A stretch of 64,000 bases of DNA. Source: an uncultured Amylibacter sp. (GTDB lineage: Bacteria > Pseudomonadota > Alphaproteobacteria > Rhodobacterales > Rhodobacteraceae). The stretch covers positions 1 through 64,000 of the forward strand of contig CAJJAY010000026.1 in NCBI GenBank assembly GCA_905182285.1. The letters run 5' to 3'. This document shows, one piece after another, positions 39,942 to 49,303 of this stretch. Position 1 is the stretch's first letter, and each line of letters starts with the position of its first letter. The notes beneath the pieces are model-generated. The model worked only from the letters and a program-made list of their open reading frames with translations. It had not been told where the DNA came from and did no database searches. A program made the translations under genes and the position numbers.

Positions 39942-41318
39942 ATGGTTAAATCAACATTAAATTATACATGCATGAATTGTAATACAGCTCATAAAAAGTG
40001 GGCAGGTAAATGCGATTCATGTGGAGAATGGAATTCCATTAAAGAAGAAGCTCCTCTTGCTTCTGGTCCGAAAGGAAAAACTCTTGGAGCAAATAAAGGA
40101 CGAAAAATAACATTAGGAGATCTGACGACAGTAGACGCTCCACTAAAACGGAGTACTATAGGTATAAATGAATTTGACCGAGTGCTAGGAGGTGGATTAG
40201 TTCCAGCAAGTGCAATATTAGTATCTGGCGATCCAGGAATCGGGAAATCAACTTTATTACTTCAAGCTGCAGCAGAGTTTGCACGAACAAATAAAAAAGT
40301 TATTTACATATCTGGGGAAGAAGCAAGCAGCCAAATTAGAATGAGAGCTCAGCGTTTAAATTTAACAGATGCTTCTGTAAAATTAGCTACCGAAACTAAT
40401 TTACGTGACATATTAACTACTCTCGAAGAAGAGACACCAGATTTAGCAATTATAGATTCTATACAAACTATGTGGGCAGATCATGTTGATAGCTCACCAG
40501 GTTCAGTTAGCCAAGTTCGTGCTACTGCTCATGAACTAACCACTTTTGCAAAACGTAAAGGTGTTGCAATAATTTTAGTTGGCCATGTTACTAAAGACGG
40601 GCAAATAGCTGGGCCACGTGTTGTTGAACACATGGTCGATACAGTATTACACTTTGAAGGTGAAAGAGGACATCAATTTAGAATATTACGCGCTGTAAAA
40701 AATCGGTTTGGACCATCTGATGAAATTGGTGTCTTTGAAATGACTGGTAGAGGATTAGAGCAAGTAAATAATCCTTCTGAACTATTTTTATCAGAGCGCG
40801 ATGTTAAAACAACAGGCTCTGTAGTTTTTGCAGGCATTGAGGGTACACGTCCTCTTTTAGTTGAAATTCAAGCTTTGGTTGCGCCATCGCCATTGGCAAC
40901 TCCAAGACGAACTGTGGTTGGCTGGGATGGTTCCAGACTATCAATGGTATTGGCAGTCTTGGAAGCTAGGTGTGGCATTAGTTTTGCTGGTAAAGACGTA
41001 TATTTGAATATTGCTGGTGGTCTTAGAATTTCAGAACCTGCAGCTGATTTAGCAGTTGCCGCAGCCTTAATATCAGCTAGACAAGACATCCCAATTCCAT
41101 CCGACACAGTGATTTTTGGCGAAATAAGCTTATCTGGAGCATTAAGACCAATTTCCCAGGCTGAAAATAGACTAAAAGAGGCAAAAAAACTAGGTTTTTT
41201 AAGTGCTTTTGCACCATCTAGGATGAAGTTATCTTCAGAATCAGGAATGACTGTAGTAAAGTATGATTCAATAGATATATTTGTTGAAAACCATTTTGGC
41301 AGTATTGATGAAGAATAG
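39942..41318 (+). CDS. radA: DNA repair protein RadA
   Basis: RecA-like branch-migration helicase for recombination intermediates. The N-terminal zinc finger is CMNCNTAHKKWAGKCDSC, Walker A GDPGIGKST, the RadA-specific KNRFG motif in AVKNRFGPSDEIGVFEM, and the C-terminal Lon-protease-like domain (GGLRISEPAADLAVAAALIS). 458 residues, full length. It sits in the alr-mlaEF-radA-cvpA-purF order; cvpA follows after 11 bases. Confidence 0.97.
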   Translation: MVKSTLNYTCMNCNTAHKKWAGKCDSCGEWNSIKEEAPLASGPKGKTLGANKGRKITLGDLTTVDAPLKRSTIGINEFDRVLGGGLVPASAILVSGDPGIGKSTLLLQAAAEFARTNKKVIYISGEEASSQIRMRAQRLNLTDASVKLATETNLRDILTTLEEETPDLAIIDSIQTMWADHVDSSPGSVSQVRATAHELTTFAKRKGVAIILVGHVTKDGQIAGPRVVEHMVDTVLHFEGERGHQFRILRAVKNRFGPSDEIGVFEMTGRGLEQVNNPSELFLSERDVKTTGSVVFAGIEGTRPLLVEIQALVAPSPLATPRRTVVGWDGSRLSMVLAVLEARCGISFAGKDVYLNIAGGLRISEPAADLAVAAALISARQDIPIPSDTVIFGEISLSGALRPISQAENRLKEAKKLGFLSAFAPSRMKLSSESGMTVVKYDSIDIFVENHFGSIDEE

Positions 41319-41329
41319 AAGGATTAGAT

Positions 41330-41896
41330 ATGGATAGTTTTACACTGGTAGACGGTGGATCTGCCGCCATTCTATTAATTTCAGCCATTCTGGCATACTC
41401 TCGTGGTTTAGTAAGAGAACTTTTATCAATTGCAGGTTGGATAGCAGCGGCGATTTCTGCATTTGTATTTGCACCAAGTGTTGAGCCATTGGTGAGAGAA
41501 ATTCCAATTATAAGTGATATTGTAGGAACGCGATGTGAACTTTCAATTATTGCAGCTTTTGCGGCAGTATTTGCATTAACATTGGCTATCGTTGCAATTT
41601 TTACACCATTATTCTCAGGATTAATCCAACGATCAGTTCTGGGTAGCTTTGACCAAAGTCTTGGTTTTTTATTCGGAGCACTACGAGGCTTAATACTTAT
41701 TTTAGTAGCATTGGTAGTCTATAATTTTATTGGTGCCGATTTAAACATAATAGAAAATTCACAAACTAAAAAAATATTAGCAGGTTCAGAAACTTATATT
41801 CAAAATGTAATTGAACAGGACGGTGATGCTGGACAAGCAAGCCTAACTTCTTGGATGCAAAATAAATATGAAGAATTAACAATAAGCTGCAAATAA
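41330..41896 (+). CDS. cvpA: CvpA family membrane protein
   Basis: 188 residues with four hydrophobic segments, starting with the CvpA pattern LVDGGSAAILLISAILAYSRGLVRELLSIAGWIAAA (read in pieces) and continuing with SVLGSFDQSLGFLFGALRGLILILVAL. The family is an inner-membrane protein first tied to colicin V production and commonly found before purF, as here. Molecular role is unsettled (envelope homeostasis). Confidence 0.92.
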   Translation: MDSFTLVDGGSAAILLISAILAYSRGLVRELLSIAGWIAAAISAFVFAPSVEPLVREIPIISDIVGTRCELSIIAAFAAVFALTLAIVAIFTPLFSGLIQRSVLGSFDQSLGFLFGALRGLILILVALVVYNFIGADLNIIENSQTKKILAGSETYIQNVIEQDGDAGQASLTSWMQNKYEELTISCK

Positions 41897-41958
41897 ATTA
41901 TACTCGAACATCATATCTTGCTTATTAAATTATTTTAAAGATATTATTAAGTTTTAAG

Positions 41959-41989
41959 CTAGGATGGCGTGACAGTTAGCATGTCCTAG
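41959..41989 (+). promoter_or_regulatory. Hairpin in the cvpA-purF gap
   Basis: CTAGGA (41959-41964) and TCCTAG (41984-41989) are complementary across 19 bases, about 40 bases before the purF start. No T run follows, so it is not a terminator. It could be a regulator site or leader element. It does not look like a purine riboswitch to me. Confidence 0.25.
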
Positions 41990-42030
41990 TCTATACGATA
42001 ATAAGCTGTAAAAAATCACGGAATCAACCC

Positions 42031-43503
42031 ATGCGTCTGTCTGATACAAAGCCATTTTTATCTCATCCGTTCGACCATAATAAATTAAAAGAAGAATGTG
42101 GAATTTTTGGAGTAAATGGGGTCTCAGATGCAGCTAATTTTGTTGCCCTAGGATTACATGCTCTTCAACACCGTGGCCAAGAAGCTGGTGGCATAGTTGC
42201 TTTTGAAGAAACACATGGCTTCAATTCAGCTCGTAGATTTGGATATGTTCGCGATAACTTCACAAAAGAAAGTCTTATGAGCACACTGCCTGGCCATAAT
42301 GCTATAGGTCATGTTCGATACTCAACTGCTGGAAATAAAGGCCATACAGCCATACGAGATGTTCAACCATTCTTTGGGGAGTTTGCAATGGGTGGGTGCG
42401 CAATCGCGCATAATGGAAACTTAACAAATGCTGAAAGCCTCAGAAAAGAACTAATTGAACGAGGATCAATTTTTCAAAGTTCTTCTGATAGCGAGTGCAT
42501 AATTCACTTGATGGCTCGATCAATTCATAAAGACCATACTAATCGGCTAAAAGATGCTTTATCACGAGTAGAAGGGGCATTTTCAGTTGTTGCCATGACA
42601 CGGACAAAATTAATTGGTGTCAGAGATCCAAGAGGTGTTAGACCTTTGGTATTGGGTAAATTAGGAGAAGGTTGGGTATTATCATCTGAAACCTGTGCTC
42701 TAGATATTGTAGGTGCAGAGCATATAAGAGAAATTGAACCCGGTGAAATGATTGTAATTGGACCAGATGGTATAAAAAGCACTTTCCCATTTGAGAGAAC
42801 TGCTCCAAGGCCGTGCATTTTCGAAAAAGTATATTTTTCCAGACCAGATAGTATTTTAGGTGGGCAATCAATTTATGAGACTCGTCGCCAGATTGGTATT
42901 GAGCTAGCTAAAGAAAGCCCTGTTGATGCTGATTTAGTGTGCCCAGTGCCTGACAGTGGGACGCCAGCAGCAATAGGATTCAGCCATGAGAGTGGAATAC
43001 CTTACGGCATGGGAATAATAAGAAATTCATATATGGGACGTACATTTATTGAACCAACTGAACAAATACGAAATATGGGTGTTCGATTAAAATTAAATGT
43101 AAACAGGGCTTTAATTGAAGGAAAGCGTGTTATTCTTGTTGACGATAGCGTTGTTCGTGGAACGACAAGTCGTAAGATTAAAGAAATGGTATTGGATGCA
43201 GGAGCTGCTGAGGTGCACTTTCGCATAGCGTCACCACCTACAGCATGGCCATGTTTCTATGGTGTAGACACTCCTCAACGTGAAAAACTATTAGCCGCAA
43301 CTATGAGTGCAGAAGAAATGCGCCAACACTTAAACGTAGCAAGTTTAAAATTTATTTCTATGGATGGCTTATATAGAGCCTGTGGGATTGAAAGCGGTAG
43401 AGACAATTCAAACCCAGCTTATTGTGATGCATGTTTTTCTGGAGAATACCCGATTGCGCCATCAGATCAGTTGGCAAAGGGTTTTAAAATGGCAGCTGAA
43501 TAA
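42031..43503 (+). CDS. purF: Amidophosphoribosyltransferase
   Basis: Commits PRPP and glutamine to purine synthesis. It is an N-terminal-nucleophile amidotransferase: Cys-23 in EECGIFGV becomes the new N-terminus after removal of a 22-residue propeptide. The glutaminase domain has LHALQHRGQEAGG and GHVRYST; the PRPP loop is VILVDDSVVRGTTSRK. The cysteines near the end (YRACGIE and YCDACFSGEY) would ligate an Fe-S cluster as in the B. subtilis type. 490 residues. Confidence 0.97.
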   Translation: MRLSDTKPFLSHPFDHNKLKEECGIFGVNGVSDAANFVALGLHALQHRGQEAGGIVAFEETHGFNSARRFGYVRDNFTKESLMSTLPGHNAIGHVRYSTAGNKGHTAIRDVQPFFGEFAMGGCAIAHNGNLTNAESLRKELIERGSIFQSSSDSECIIHLMARSIHKDHTNRLKDALSRVEGAFSVVAMTRTKLIGVRDPRGVRPLVLGKLGEGWVLSSETCALDIVGAEHIREIEPGEMIVIGPDGIKSTFPFERTAPRPCIFEKVYFSRPDSILGGQSIYETRRQIGIELAKESPVDADLVCPVPDSGTPAAIGFSHESGIPYGMGIIRNSYMGRTFIEPTEQIRNMGVRLKLNVNRALIEGKRVILVDDSVVRGTTSRKIKEMVLDAGAAEVHFRIASPPTAWPCFYGVDTPQREKLLAATMSAEEMRQHLNVASLKFISMDGLYRACGIESGRDNSNPAYCDACFSGEYPIAPSDQLAKGFKMAAE

Positions 43504-43505
43504 AT

Positions 43506-44159
43506 ATGAACATAGAAAAGAAAAAAATTGCTTTAGTTACAGGAGCATCACGTGGATTTGGTGCGGCATTGTCTGAGGCTTTAGCAGAAAATGGTTACCA
43601 TATAATAGCAGTAGCTCGCACAACGGGCGCACTAGAGGATTTAGATGATCGCATTCAATCAAAGGGTGGAACTGCTACTCTTGTACCATTAGATATTACT
43701 GATGAAGAAGCAGTTAAACGAATGTGTATTTCAATTCATAAACGTTGGGGAGGTCTTCACTTGTGGGTTCACTGTGCAATACACGCCTCTCCTTTATCAC
43801 CAGTCAGTCATATTTCAGAAAAAGATTGGGAAAAAACAATTTCAATAAATATAACTGCTACAGGAAGATTAATAACAAATATGGAAAGCTTACTTTTAGC
43901 CAAATCTGGTACTGCTATCCATATTGACGACAAAGTATCTGGGCATAAATTTTTTGGTAATTATGGCTCAAGCAAAGCCGCACAACGTGCTTTATTTGAA
44001 AGTTGGGCAAGTGAAACAATAAAAACAGGACCAAATATTTTGATGTTTTCGCCAAACCCAATGCCAACAGCTTGCAGAGCTAGGTTTTTCCCTGGAGAAG
44101 ATCGTTCAGTTTTATTTCAGCCTAGTCAAGAAGCTGCAAGACTAATCAAACAGTTATAG
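43506..44159 (+). CDS. Short-chain dehydrogenase/reductase (purF-linked)
   Basis: 217-residue Rossmann oxidoreductase: TGASRGFGAALSEAL at about 12-26, WVHCAIHASP in place of NNAG, and YGSSK for the catalytic Tyr/Lys. The usual catalytic Ser position reads IDDKVSG, so a Ser is offset. Most alphaproteobacteria have an SDR straight after purF; function is not established. It starts two bases after the purF stop, so it is surely co-transcribed. Confidence 0.87.
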   Translation: MNIEKKKIALVTGASRGFGAALSEALAENGYHIIAVARTTGALEDLDDRIQSKGGTATLVPLDITDEEAVKRMCISIHKRWGGLHLWVHCAIHASPLSPVSHISEKDWEKTISINITATGRLITNMESLLLAKSGTAIHIDDKVSGHKFFGNYGSSKAAQRALFESWASETIKTGPNILMFSPNPMPTACRARFFPGEDRSVLFQPSQEAARLIKQL

Positions 44160-44168
44160 TTTAAAATA

Positions 44169-44696
44169 TTAATGACTCATCTTATGTTCATGCTTTTGAA
44201 TACTTTTTTCATTATCCACAGAAACTTCTAGTTCTAGGGTTTTATGATCAAAAATTAGATCAAGTGAAAAAGTCTCTCCATTTTGCAAGCCATTTTTAAG
44301 TCCCATCATCATTACATGGTTTCCACCACGCTTAAATATCGCCCGGCTTTGTGGCTGTAGTTTTATTCCACCATCAATTTTTATCATCGACATTACACCA
44401 CCTTTATCAACTGAGTGGGTATGTAATTCTGCTTTTTTGGCAACGTTGACCCTGGCGCCAATTAAATGATGTTCAATATCTGTACCATTTTCAATAATAA
44501 AAAATATTGCACCTGATTTAGCAGAAGGACTAGAAACTCGAGCATAAAGATTCTTAACTTTTAAACTCTTGTGTCCTATTTGATTTTCATTTTGCAGTTT
44601 ATTTTCATGTATTTCATATATCGACAAAAAGAAAACACAAGCAGCTACAAATATCGCTAAAATAATTATTAACAGATTTCTATAGGGTTTACTCAT
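44169..44696 (-). CDS. PCuAC-type copper chaperone
   Basis: 175 residues: an N-terminal membrane anchor or signal (LLIIILAIFVAACVFFLSIY) and a periplasmic PCuAC domain. The Cu(I) motif is clear as HTHSVDKGGVMSM followed about 20 residues later by GGNHVMMMGL. A His-rich tail (KHEHKMSH) adds potential ligands. Such proteins deliver copper to the CuA site of cytochrome oxidase. No cox genes are near. It is downstream of rpmB on the same strand but beyond a terminator. Confidence 0.88.
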   Translation of the reverse strand: MSKPYRNLLIIILAIFVAACVFFLSIYEIHENKLQNENQIGHKSLKVKNLYARVSSPSAKSGAIFFIIENGTDIEHHLIGARVNVAKKAELHTHSVDKGGVMSMIKIDGGIKLQPQSRAIFKRGGNHVMMMGLKNGLQNGETFSLDLIFDHKTLELEVSVDNEKSIQKHEHKMSH

Positions 44697-44722
44697 TTAA
44701 AAAATCTCAATATTCATTTGTT

Positions 44723-44748
44723 AAAAAAAACCCCACTTTTAGCGGGGT
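44723..44748 (-). terminator. Rho-independent terminator after rpmB
   Basis: On the minus strand ACCCCGCT pairs with AGTGGGGT (one G-U) around an AAA loop, followed by eight T. It lies 27 bases past the rpmB stop. Confidence 0.92.
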
Positions 44749-44774
44749 AATTTATATCATAGAAAAGAATACTT

Positions 44775-45065
44775 TTACGCGACTGGTGCTGCGGCTTTTG
44801 CTATATCTCTTTTAACTTTTAGAGCTTTGTCTGACAGTTCAGCATCTTTTGCCTTTGCCATAAAAGCATCTAATCCACCTCTATGGTCGACTGTACGTAG
44901 TGCTGCAGCAGAAATTTTAAATTTAAAAGCTTGACCTAAAACGTCACTAGCTAAAGTTACTTCATTTAAATTTGGCAAGAAACGGCGGCGCGTACGATTT
45001 TTAGCGTGGCTAACGTTGTTGCCAGTCATCGGGCCTTTGCCCGTAAGTTCACAGCGTCGTGACAT
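44775..45065 (-). CDS. rpmB: 50S ribosomal protein L28
   Basis: 96 residues beginning [29 protein letters not shown] (read in pieces), the standard L28 start, with the alphaproteobacterial C-terminal half [16 protein letters not shown]. It has its own terminator and is divergent from hrpB. L28 is a structural protein of the large subunit. Confidence 0.97.
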   Translation of the reverse strand: MSRRCELTGKGPMTGNNVSHAKNRTRRRFLPNLNEVTLASDVLGQAFKFKISAAALRTVDHRGGLDAFMAKAKDAELSDKALKVKRDIAKAAAPVA

Positions 45066-45256
45066 GTTTTAATCCTTTGATTTGAGCTATCTAGTAAAAG
45101 TACCAGAAAACATATGTATATCAGAGCCGGTATTTAGGCTGGTCCCATCCAAACGTCAAGGGATTCGGTACTTGTATTAGACTTTTTCTTATTTTTTTGC
45201 ACACTTTTTATATTTTTAAGTAAACACTTGTTATTTTTTACCCTATCAACACAGAT

Positions 45257-47740
45257 ATGATTGGATTTAAAAAAAAACTACCCATAGATGACGTTTTAGA
45301 TGAACTCATCATTTCTATGCAAAAATACAATCATGCTGTATTACAAGCTCCTCCTGGGGCTGGAAAAACCACCCGAATACCAGTTGCATTATTAGACTCT
45401 GATTTATATCAGAAAAAAATCATAATGCTGCAGCCTCGACGCCTTGCCGTTAGATCCGCCGCAAGTAGGTTGGCAAAACATTATGGCGATCAATTAGGTC
45501 AAACAGTAGGCTATAGAATGCGCGGGGAAAGCAGGACCTCTAAAATTACTCGCATTGAAGTCGTTACTGAGGGCGTCTTGATAAAAATGATACAAAATGA
45601 CCCTGAATTAAATGGGATAGACTGTATAATTTTTGATGAATTCCATGAAAGATCACTCAATGCAGATTTAGGTTTGACACTCTGCTTGGAGATTAGTTCT
45701 GAGATACGAGAAGATTTAGCATTACTTGTCATGTCTGCAACATTGGATGCTGAACCTGTTGCTAAACTAATGGGAAATGCACCTATTATAACATCAGCAG
45801 GAAAATCATTTGATGTTTGCCCTCATTATCTATCAAAACCATGGAAAACAGATAAAAACTGGAATGCTAATTTAACACATTCAATGGCAGAGTTAATTGA
45901 AAAAGCTCTTCTAATTAATCAAGGAAGTATTCTTGCGTTTCTACCTGGTGTTGGAGAAATCAAACGTCTTTATAACTTTTTAGAACCTCGATTAAACAAA
46001 AGTTATGAAATCTCCCCCCTTTTTGGAGCTATGTCATTTGAAGAACAACAAAAAGCAATATTACCAAGTAAAAATCGTAAAATAATATTAGCTACTTCGA
46101 TAGCTGAAACTTCATTAACTATAGAAGATATAAGAATAGTTGTTGATAGTGGCCTAACAAGACGATCAAGATTTGACCCTAATTCTGGTATGTCTGAACT
46201 AGTTACAGAAAAAGTTACAAAAGCAGAAGCTGCACAAAGAATGGGAAGAGCTGGAAGAATAAATGATGGAATTTGCTATAAACTTTGGACCAAAGGTGAA
46301 GATGGAGGATTAAAGCCCTTCCCTGACCCTGAAATATTAGTCAGTGATTTGTCACCTTTAGTAATGGAATTGGCTGCATGGGGGGTAACTAACTCAAAGA
46401 AATTACCTTTTTTAACACACCCAAAACCATCAGACTTTAAATCAGCACAAAAACTATTAAAAAATCTAGGTGCACTTAATATTGATTATAAATTAACAAC
46501 ATTAGGTCAAAAAATATCTCAAGAACCAACACATCCTAGATTAGCTCGTATTCTTCTATCAGGGAAAAGTGATGCAAATTTAGCCGTAGCTTTACTCGAT
46601 TCTAGGGATATTTTATCTCCAAAAGCGCCTATAAATTTCAAATTACGTATAGATGCTATTAAAAATCCTAATAGTTTTGAAAAAAATAACCCTTATAAAA
46701 TTGACAAAATAGCTAGTTCAAATGTCATAAAACTTTCAAATAAATTACGCCCAAAGGGAGAATTAGAATTAAGCCATGCTCAAATGGTCGCTTTAGCTTA
46801 TCCAGATAGAATAGGATTGTCCCGAGGGCAAAATCGAGGACAATTCTTATTATCAGGTGGTAAAGGTGCATTTATTGATCCCTCAGATCCACTTTCATCA
46901 GCTAAAATGATAGTTGCTTTGAATCTTGATGGAGACAAAAGAGAAGCAAAATTAAGACTCGGTATAGAAATTTCTGAAAAAGATTTTATTGAATTATTCC
47001 ATGATCAAATAGAAACGAAACTAGTATGTGAATGGTCAAAGCGTGAATATAAAGTTATAACATTAAAACAGAAAACCTATCATTCACTTATACTTAGCCA
47101 AGATAATTGGAAAAGTTGTGATTCAGAAATGGTTGCTAAAGCACTATCTCAAGGAGTTAAAGAATTAGGCTTGGAAATTTTACCATGGACTAAAGCTAAT
47201 AAACTTTTTCTTTCTCGAGTGAATACCTTAAATCAAAGTAATTCATTTTTACCAAATTGTTCATTTAAAAATTTAGAAGACACTTTAGATGAGTGGCTTT
47301 CACCACATCTGCTAGGATTAAGATCAAAGATAGATTTAGAAAAGCTTAATATGAGTAATATAATTGATAGTCTATTCACATGGGAGCAAATAAATTATCT
47401 TAATAAATTTGCACCAGCTTATATTATAGCACCAACAGGAACAAAGGTTGCAATTGATTACAGTGGAAATCAACCAAAAATAAAAATACGACTACAAGAG
47501 CTTTACGGTCTCAAGATACATCCAACAGTTGGGGAGAATAAAAAACCTTTGCTGATAGAATTATTATCTCCTGCAATGAGAATAGTTCAAACTACGTCTG
47601 ATTTACCTAATTTTTGGCTGACATCGTATGCAGATGTTAGAAAAGACATGCGTGGAAAATATCCCCGCCATTCTTGGCCAGAAGATCCCACTTCTGCAGA
47701 ACCTACTCGGCGTGTAAAAAATAAAGGAAAAAAAAACTAG
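45257..47740 (+). CDS. hrpB: ATP-dependent helicase HrpB
   Basis: DEAH-box helicase of 827 residues. Motif I APPGAGKTTRIP, motif II given as DEFHERSLNADLG (DEFH rather than DEAH, usual in HrpB), motif III SATLD, motif V ATSIAETSLTIEDI, motif VI QRMGRAGR. The C-terminal HrpB-specific domain ends with LTSYADVRKDMRGKYPRHSWPEDP, the family signature. Its RNA substrate is unknown. The stop overlaps the convergent DMT gene by four bases. Confidence 0.96.
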   Translation: MIGFKKKLPIDDVLDELIISMQKYNHAVLQAPPGAGKTTRIPVALLDSDLYQKKIIMLQPRRLAVRSAASRLAKHYGDQLGQTVGYRMRGESRTSKITRIEVVTEGVLIKMIQNDPELNGIDCIIFDEFHERSLNADLGLTLCLEISSEIREDLALLVMSATLDAEPVAKLMGNAPIITSAGKSFDVCPHYLSKPWKTDKNWNANLTHSMAELIEKALLINQGSILAFLPGVGEIKRLYNFLEPRLNKSYEISPLFGAMSFEEQQKAILPSKNRKIILATSIAETSLTIEDIRIVVDSGLTRRSRFDPNSGMSELVTEKVTKAEAAQRMGRAGRINDGICYKLWTKGEDGGLKPFPDPEILVSDLSPLVMELAAWGVTNSKKLPFLTHPKPSDFKSAQKLLKNLGALNIDYKLTTLGQKISQEPTHPRLARILLSGKSDANLAVALLDSRDILSPKAPINFKLRIDAIKNPNSFEKNNPYKIDKIASSNVIKLSNKLRPKGELELSHAQMVALAYPDRIGLSRGQNRGQFLLSGGKGAFIDPSDPLSSAKMIVALNLDGDKREAKLRLGIEISEKDFIELFHDQIETKLVCEWSKREYKVITLKQKTYHSLILSQDNWKSCDSEMVAKALSQGVKELGLEILPWTKANKLFLSRVNTLNQSNSFLPNCSFKNLEDTLDEWLSPHLLGLRSKIDLEKLNMSNIIDSLFTWEQINYLNKFAPAYIIAPTGTKVAIDYSGNQPKIKIRLQELYGLKIHPTVGENKKPLLIELLSPAMRIVQTTSDLPNFWLTSYADVRKDMRGKYPRHSWPEDPTSAEPTRRVKNKGKKN

Positions 47741-48687
47741 CGTTTTCTTATAGCACGCAACATTGCTCCAACGCGCAAACCACTTCCCAATTCTCTTGAC
47801 CGAGTACGTAAAACAGGAGTATTTTCGGAGTTAGAGCCACTTTCACGTATTACTATATAAAGTCCACTCGCTATAATAATTACCGTTCCTATAATCATAG
47901 AACTATTTATTTGCTCACCAAATAAGTAATATCCAAATATACTCGCCCAGATTATTTGAGAGTATTGCATTGGCGCAACAATTGCAGCTTCACCTTCTCT
48001 ATAAGATGCAATTACAAATAAAGTTGCTATCAATCCAAGCATTGATATTAAAAAAGAAATTCTCATATCCTCAATGGGCATTGGTCTGTAGTTAAATTGT
48101 AAAGCAATTGCCATTACGAAAAATGTTATTAACATAGGATAAATCATTAAAACTACTAGCCTTTCGTCTTTACCAATTTTTCTCATAATAACAGAAGCAG
48201 TAGCACCACTAAACGCCGCTCCTAGTGCAGCTAAATGTCCAAAGCCTAGTTGAACATTATCAGGGCGAAGAACAACTAAAACGCCTATAAGCCCAGCTAG
48301 AACCGCAATCCAGCGGTGAAATCCAACCTTTTCGCCTAAAATGGGAATTGCTAAAACTGTAATCAGCAAAGGCATGGCAAAAAGTATACTATAAACTTGA
48401 GCTAGTGGTAAAATAGAGAACGAATAAAAAGCTAATAATCCTGTCATCATTGTTGCTATTGTCCGAATTCCTGACCACATTGGGTGAACTGGTAATAATG
48501 TCCCTGGCCTAGAATCTTGTATCATGATCAAGGCAACCAATGGCATACCGAATAAGACATTAAAAAATACAATCTGAAAAGCAGAGTAATCCGCACCTAA
48601 TATTTTTACAAAAACATCATGTGTAGCATAAATAGCAAATGCAGTTAAAGAATATAAAGCTGCTTTTATATTTGATTTAATTTGCAC
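47737..48687 (-). CDS. DMT-superfamily (EamA) permease
   Basis: 316 residues with ten hydrophobic segments arranged as two EamA repeats (about 8-140 and 150-290). Family marks: FAIYATHDVFVKIL in helix 1, the PLAQVYSILFAMPLLITVLA region and GEKVGFHRWIAVLAGLIGVLVVLRP in repeat 1, and QYSQIIWASIFGYYLFGEQ in repeat 2. It probably exports a metabolite. A basic cytosolic tail follows. Substrate not deducible. Confidence 0.87.
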   Translation of the reverse strand: MQIKSNIKAALYSLTAFAIYATHDVFVKILGADYSAFQIVFFNVLFGMPLVALIMIQDSRPGTLLPVHPMWSGIRTIATMMTGLLAFYSFSILPLAQVYSILFAMPLLITVLAIPILGEKVGFHRWIAVLAGLIGVLVVLRPDNVQLGFGHLAALGAAFSGATASVIMRKIGKDERLVVLMIYPMLITFFVMAIALQFNYRPMPIEDMRISFLISMLGLIATLFVIASYREGEAAIVAPMQYSQIIWASIFGYYLFGEQINSSMIIGTVIIIASGLYIVIRESGSNSENTPVLRTRSRELGSGLRVGAMLRAIRKR

Positions 48688-48739
48688 CGAAGAAAATCCA
48701 CTAAAATAAATTCATTCTGTATTATTGAACTTTAAATGC

Positions 48740-48764
48740 AAAAACGCCCCCAGAACCGGAGGCG
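48740..48764 (-). terminator. Rho-independent terminator after the DUF6280-like gene
   Basis: On the minus strand CGCCTCC pairs with GGGGGCG (one G-U) around GGTTCT, followed by five T. It is 19 bases past the stop codon of the small gene. Confidence 0.88.
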
Positions 48765-48782
48765 CATGAATATTTTACGAAG

Positions 48783-49097
48783 TTAAGCAGCTTCTTTGGC
48801 AGCAGCTTGTCTTTCACTTTCTTCGCGAGATAAGGCAACAGATGTACGAACGCCTTTTTCAACGAAGCCCATCATTCCTGCTACACAACGCTCTGTAGGC
48901 TCAATGCCTGCACACATCAAAACTTCCCGCCCATCTCTAGAGCGTGCCCATCTTGCAATAGATTCTACACCATTGCCATATTTTTTGTCATCAGCAATTG
49001 CATCATCTAGTGCTGCAAGAACTACTGCAGCAAAAAGTTTTTGAGCTCTTTTGCCTTGATCGTTCGTGTATGCTGTGTCGTCAACGAAATCAAACAT
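48783..49097 (-). CDS. Small conserved protein, DUF6280-like
   Basis: 104 residues, cytosolic, mainly helical. It resembles a small alphaproteobacterial family recognised by KLFAAVVLAALDDAIADDKKYGNG, IARWARSRDGREVLMCAGIEP and VEKGVRTSVALSREESERQ (read in pieces). The family has no known function. The ATG at 49097 is preceded by AAAGGA at seven bases, whereas the frame stays open to 49181 without a site. A strong terminator follows. It is divergent from efp, with direct repeats between. Confidence 0.72.
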   Translation of the reverse strand: MFDFVDDTAYTNDQGKRAQKLFAAVVLAALDDAIADDKKYGNGVESIARWARSRDGREVLMCAGIEPTERCVAGMMGFVEKGVRTSVALSREESERQAAAKEAA

Positions 49098-49176
49098 CTC
49101 GCCGTCCTTTTGATTGTTTAAATATATATGGTTTTTGTAATATGACCATTTTGAAACAATTAGGTACCCCATTTTG

Positions 49177-49207
49177 CGCATAGCTTATATGCAATTTACG
49201 CATAGCT
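49177..49207. repeat. Direct repeat CGCATAGCT x2 between the DUF6280-like gene and efp
   Basis: CGCATAGCT at 49177-49185 and again at 49199-49207, start-to-start distance 22 bases, about two helical turns. The second copy runs into ATGATATAAG, which could hold a -10. The tandem layout suggests a regulator site, but no known consensus fits. Confidence 0.4.
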
Positions 49208-49303
49208 ATGATATAAGAAAAAAAATTTTACTACCTTGTCGTGACATAATATTGTCCATATAAGTCAGAAAAATATTATTTCAACCTATCAAGGTGATAA
49301 CAA

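Noticed and set aside
41897..42030. Purine riboswitch ahead of purF
   Set aside because: The region has one simple hairpin and lacks the three-way junction with conserved loops expected of a purine aptamer.
44169..44696. Cytochrome oxidase assembly cluster around the copper chaperone
   Set aside because: No cox, sco or copper export genes are adjacent; the neighbours are an SDR and rpmB.
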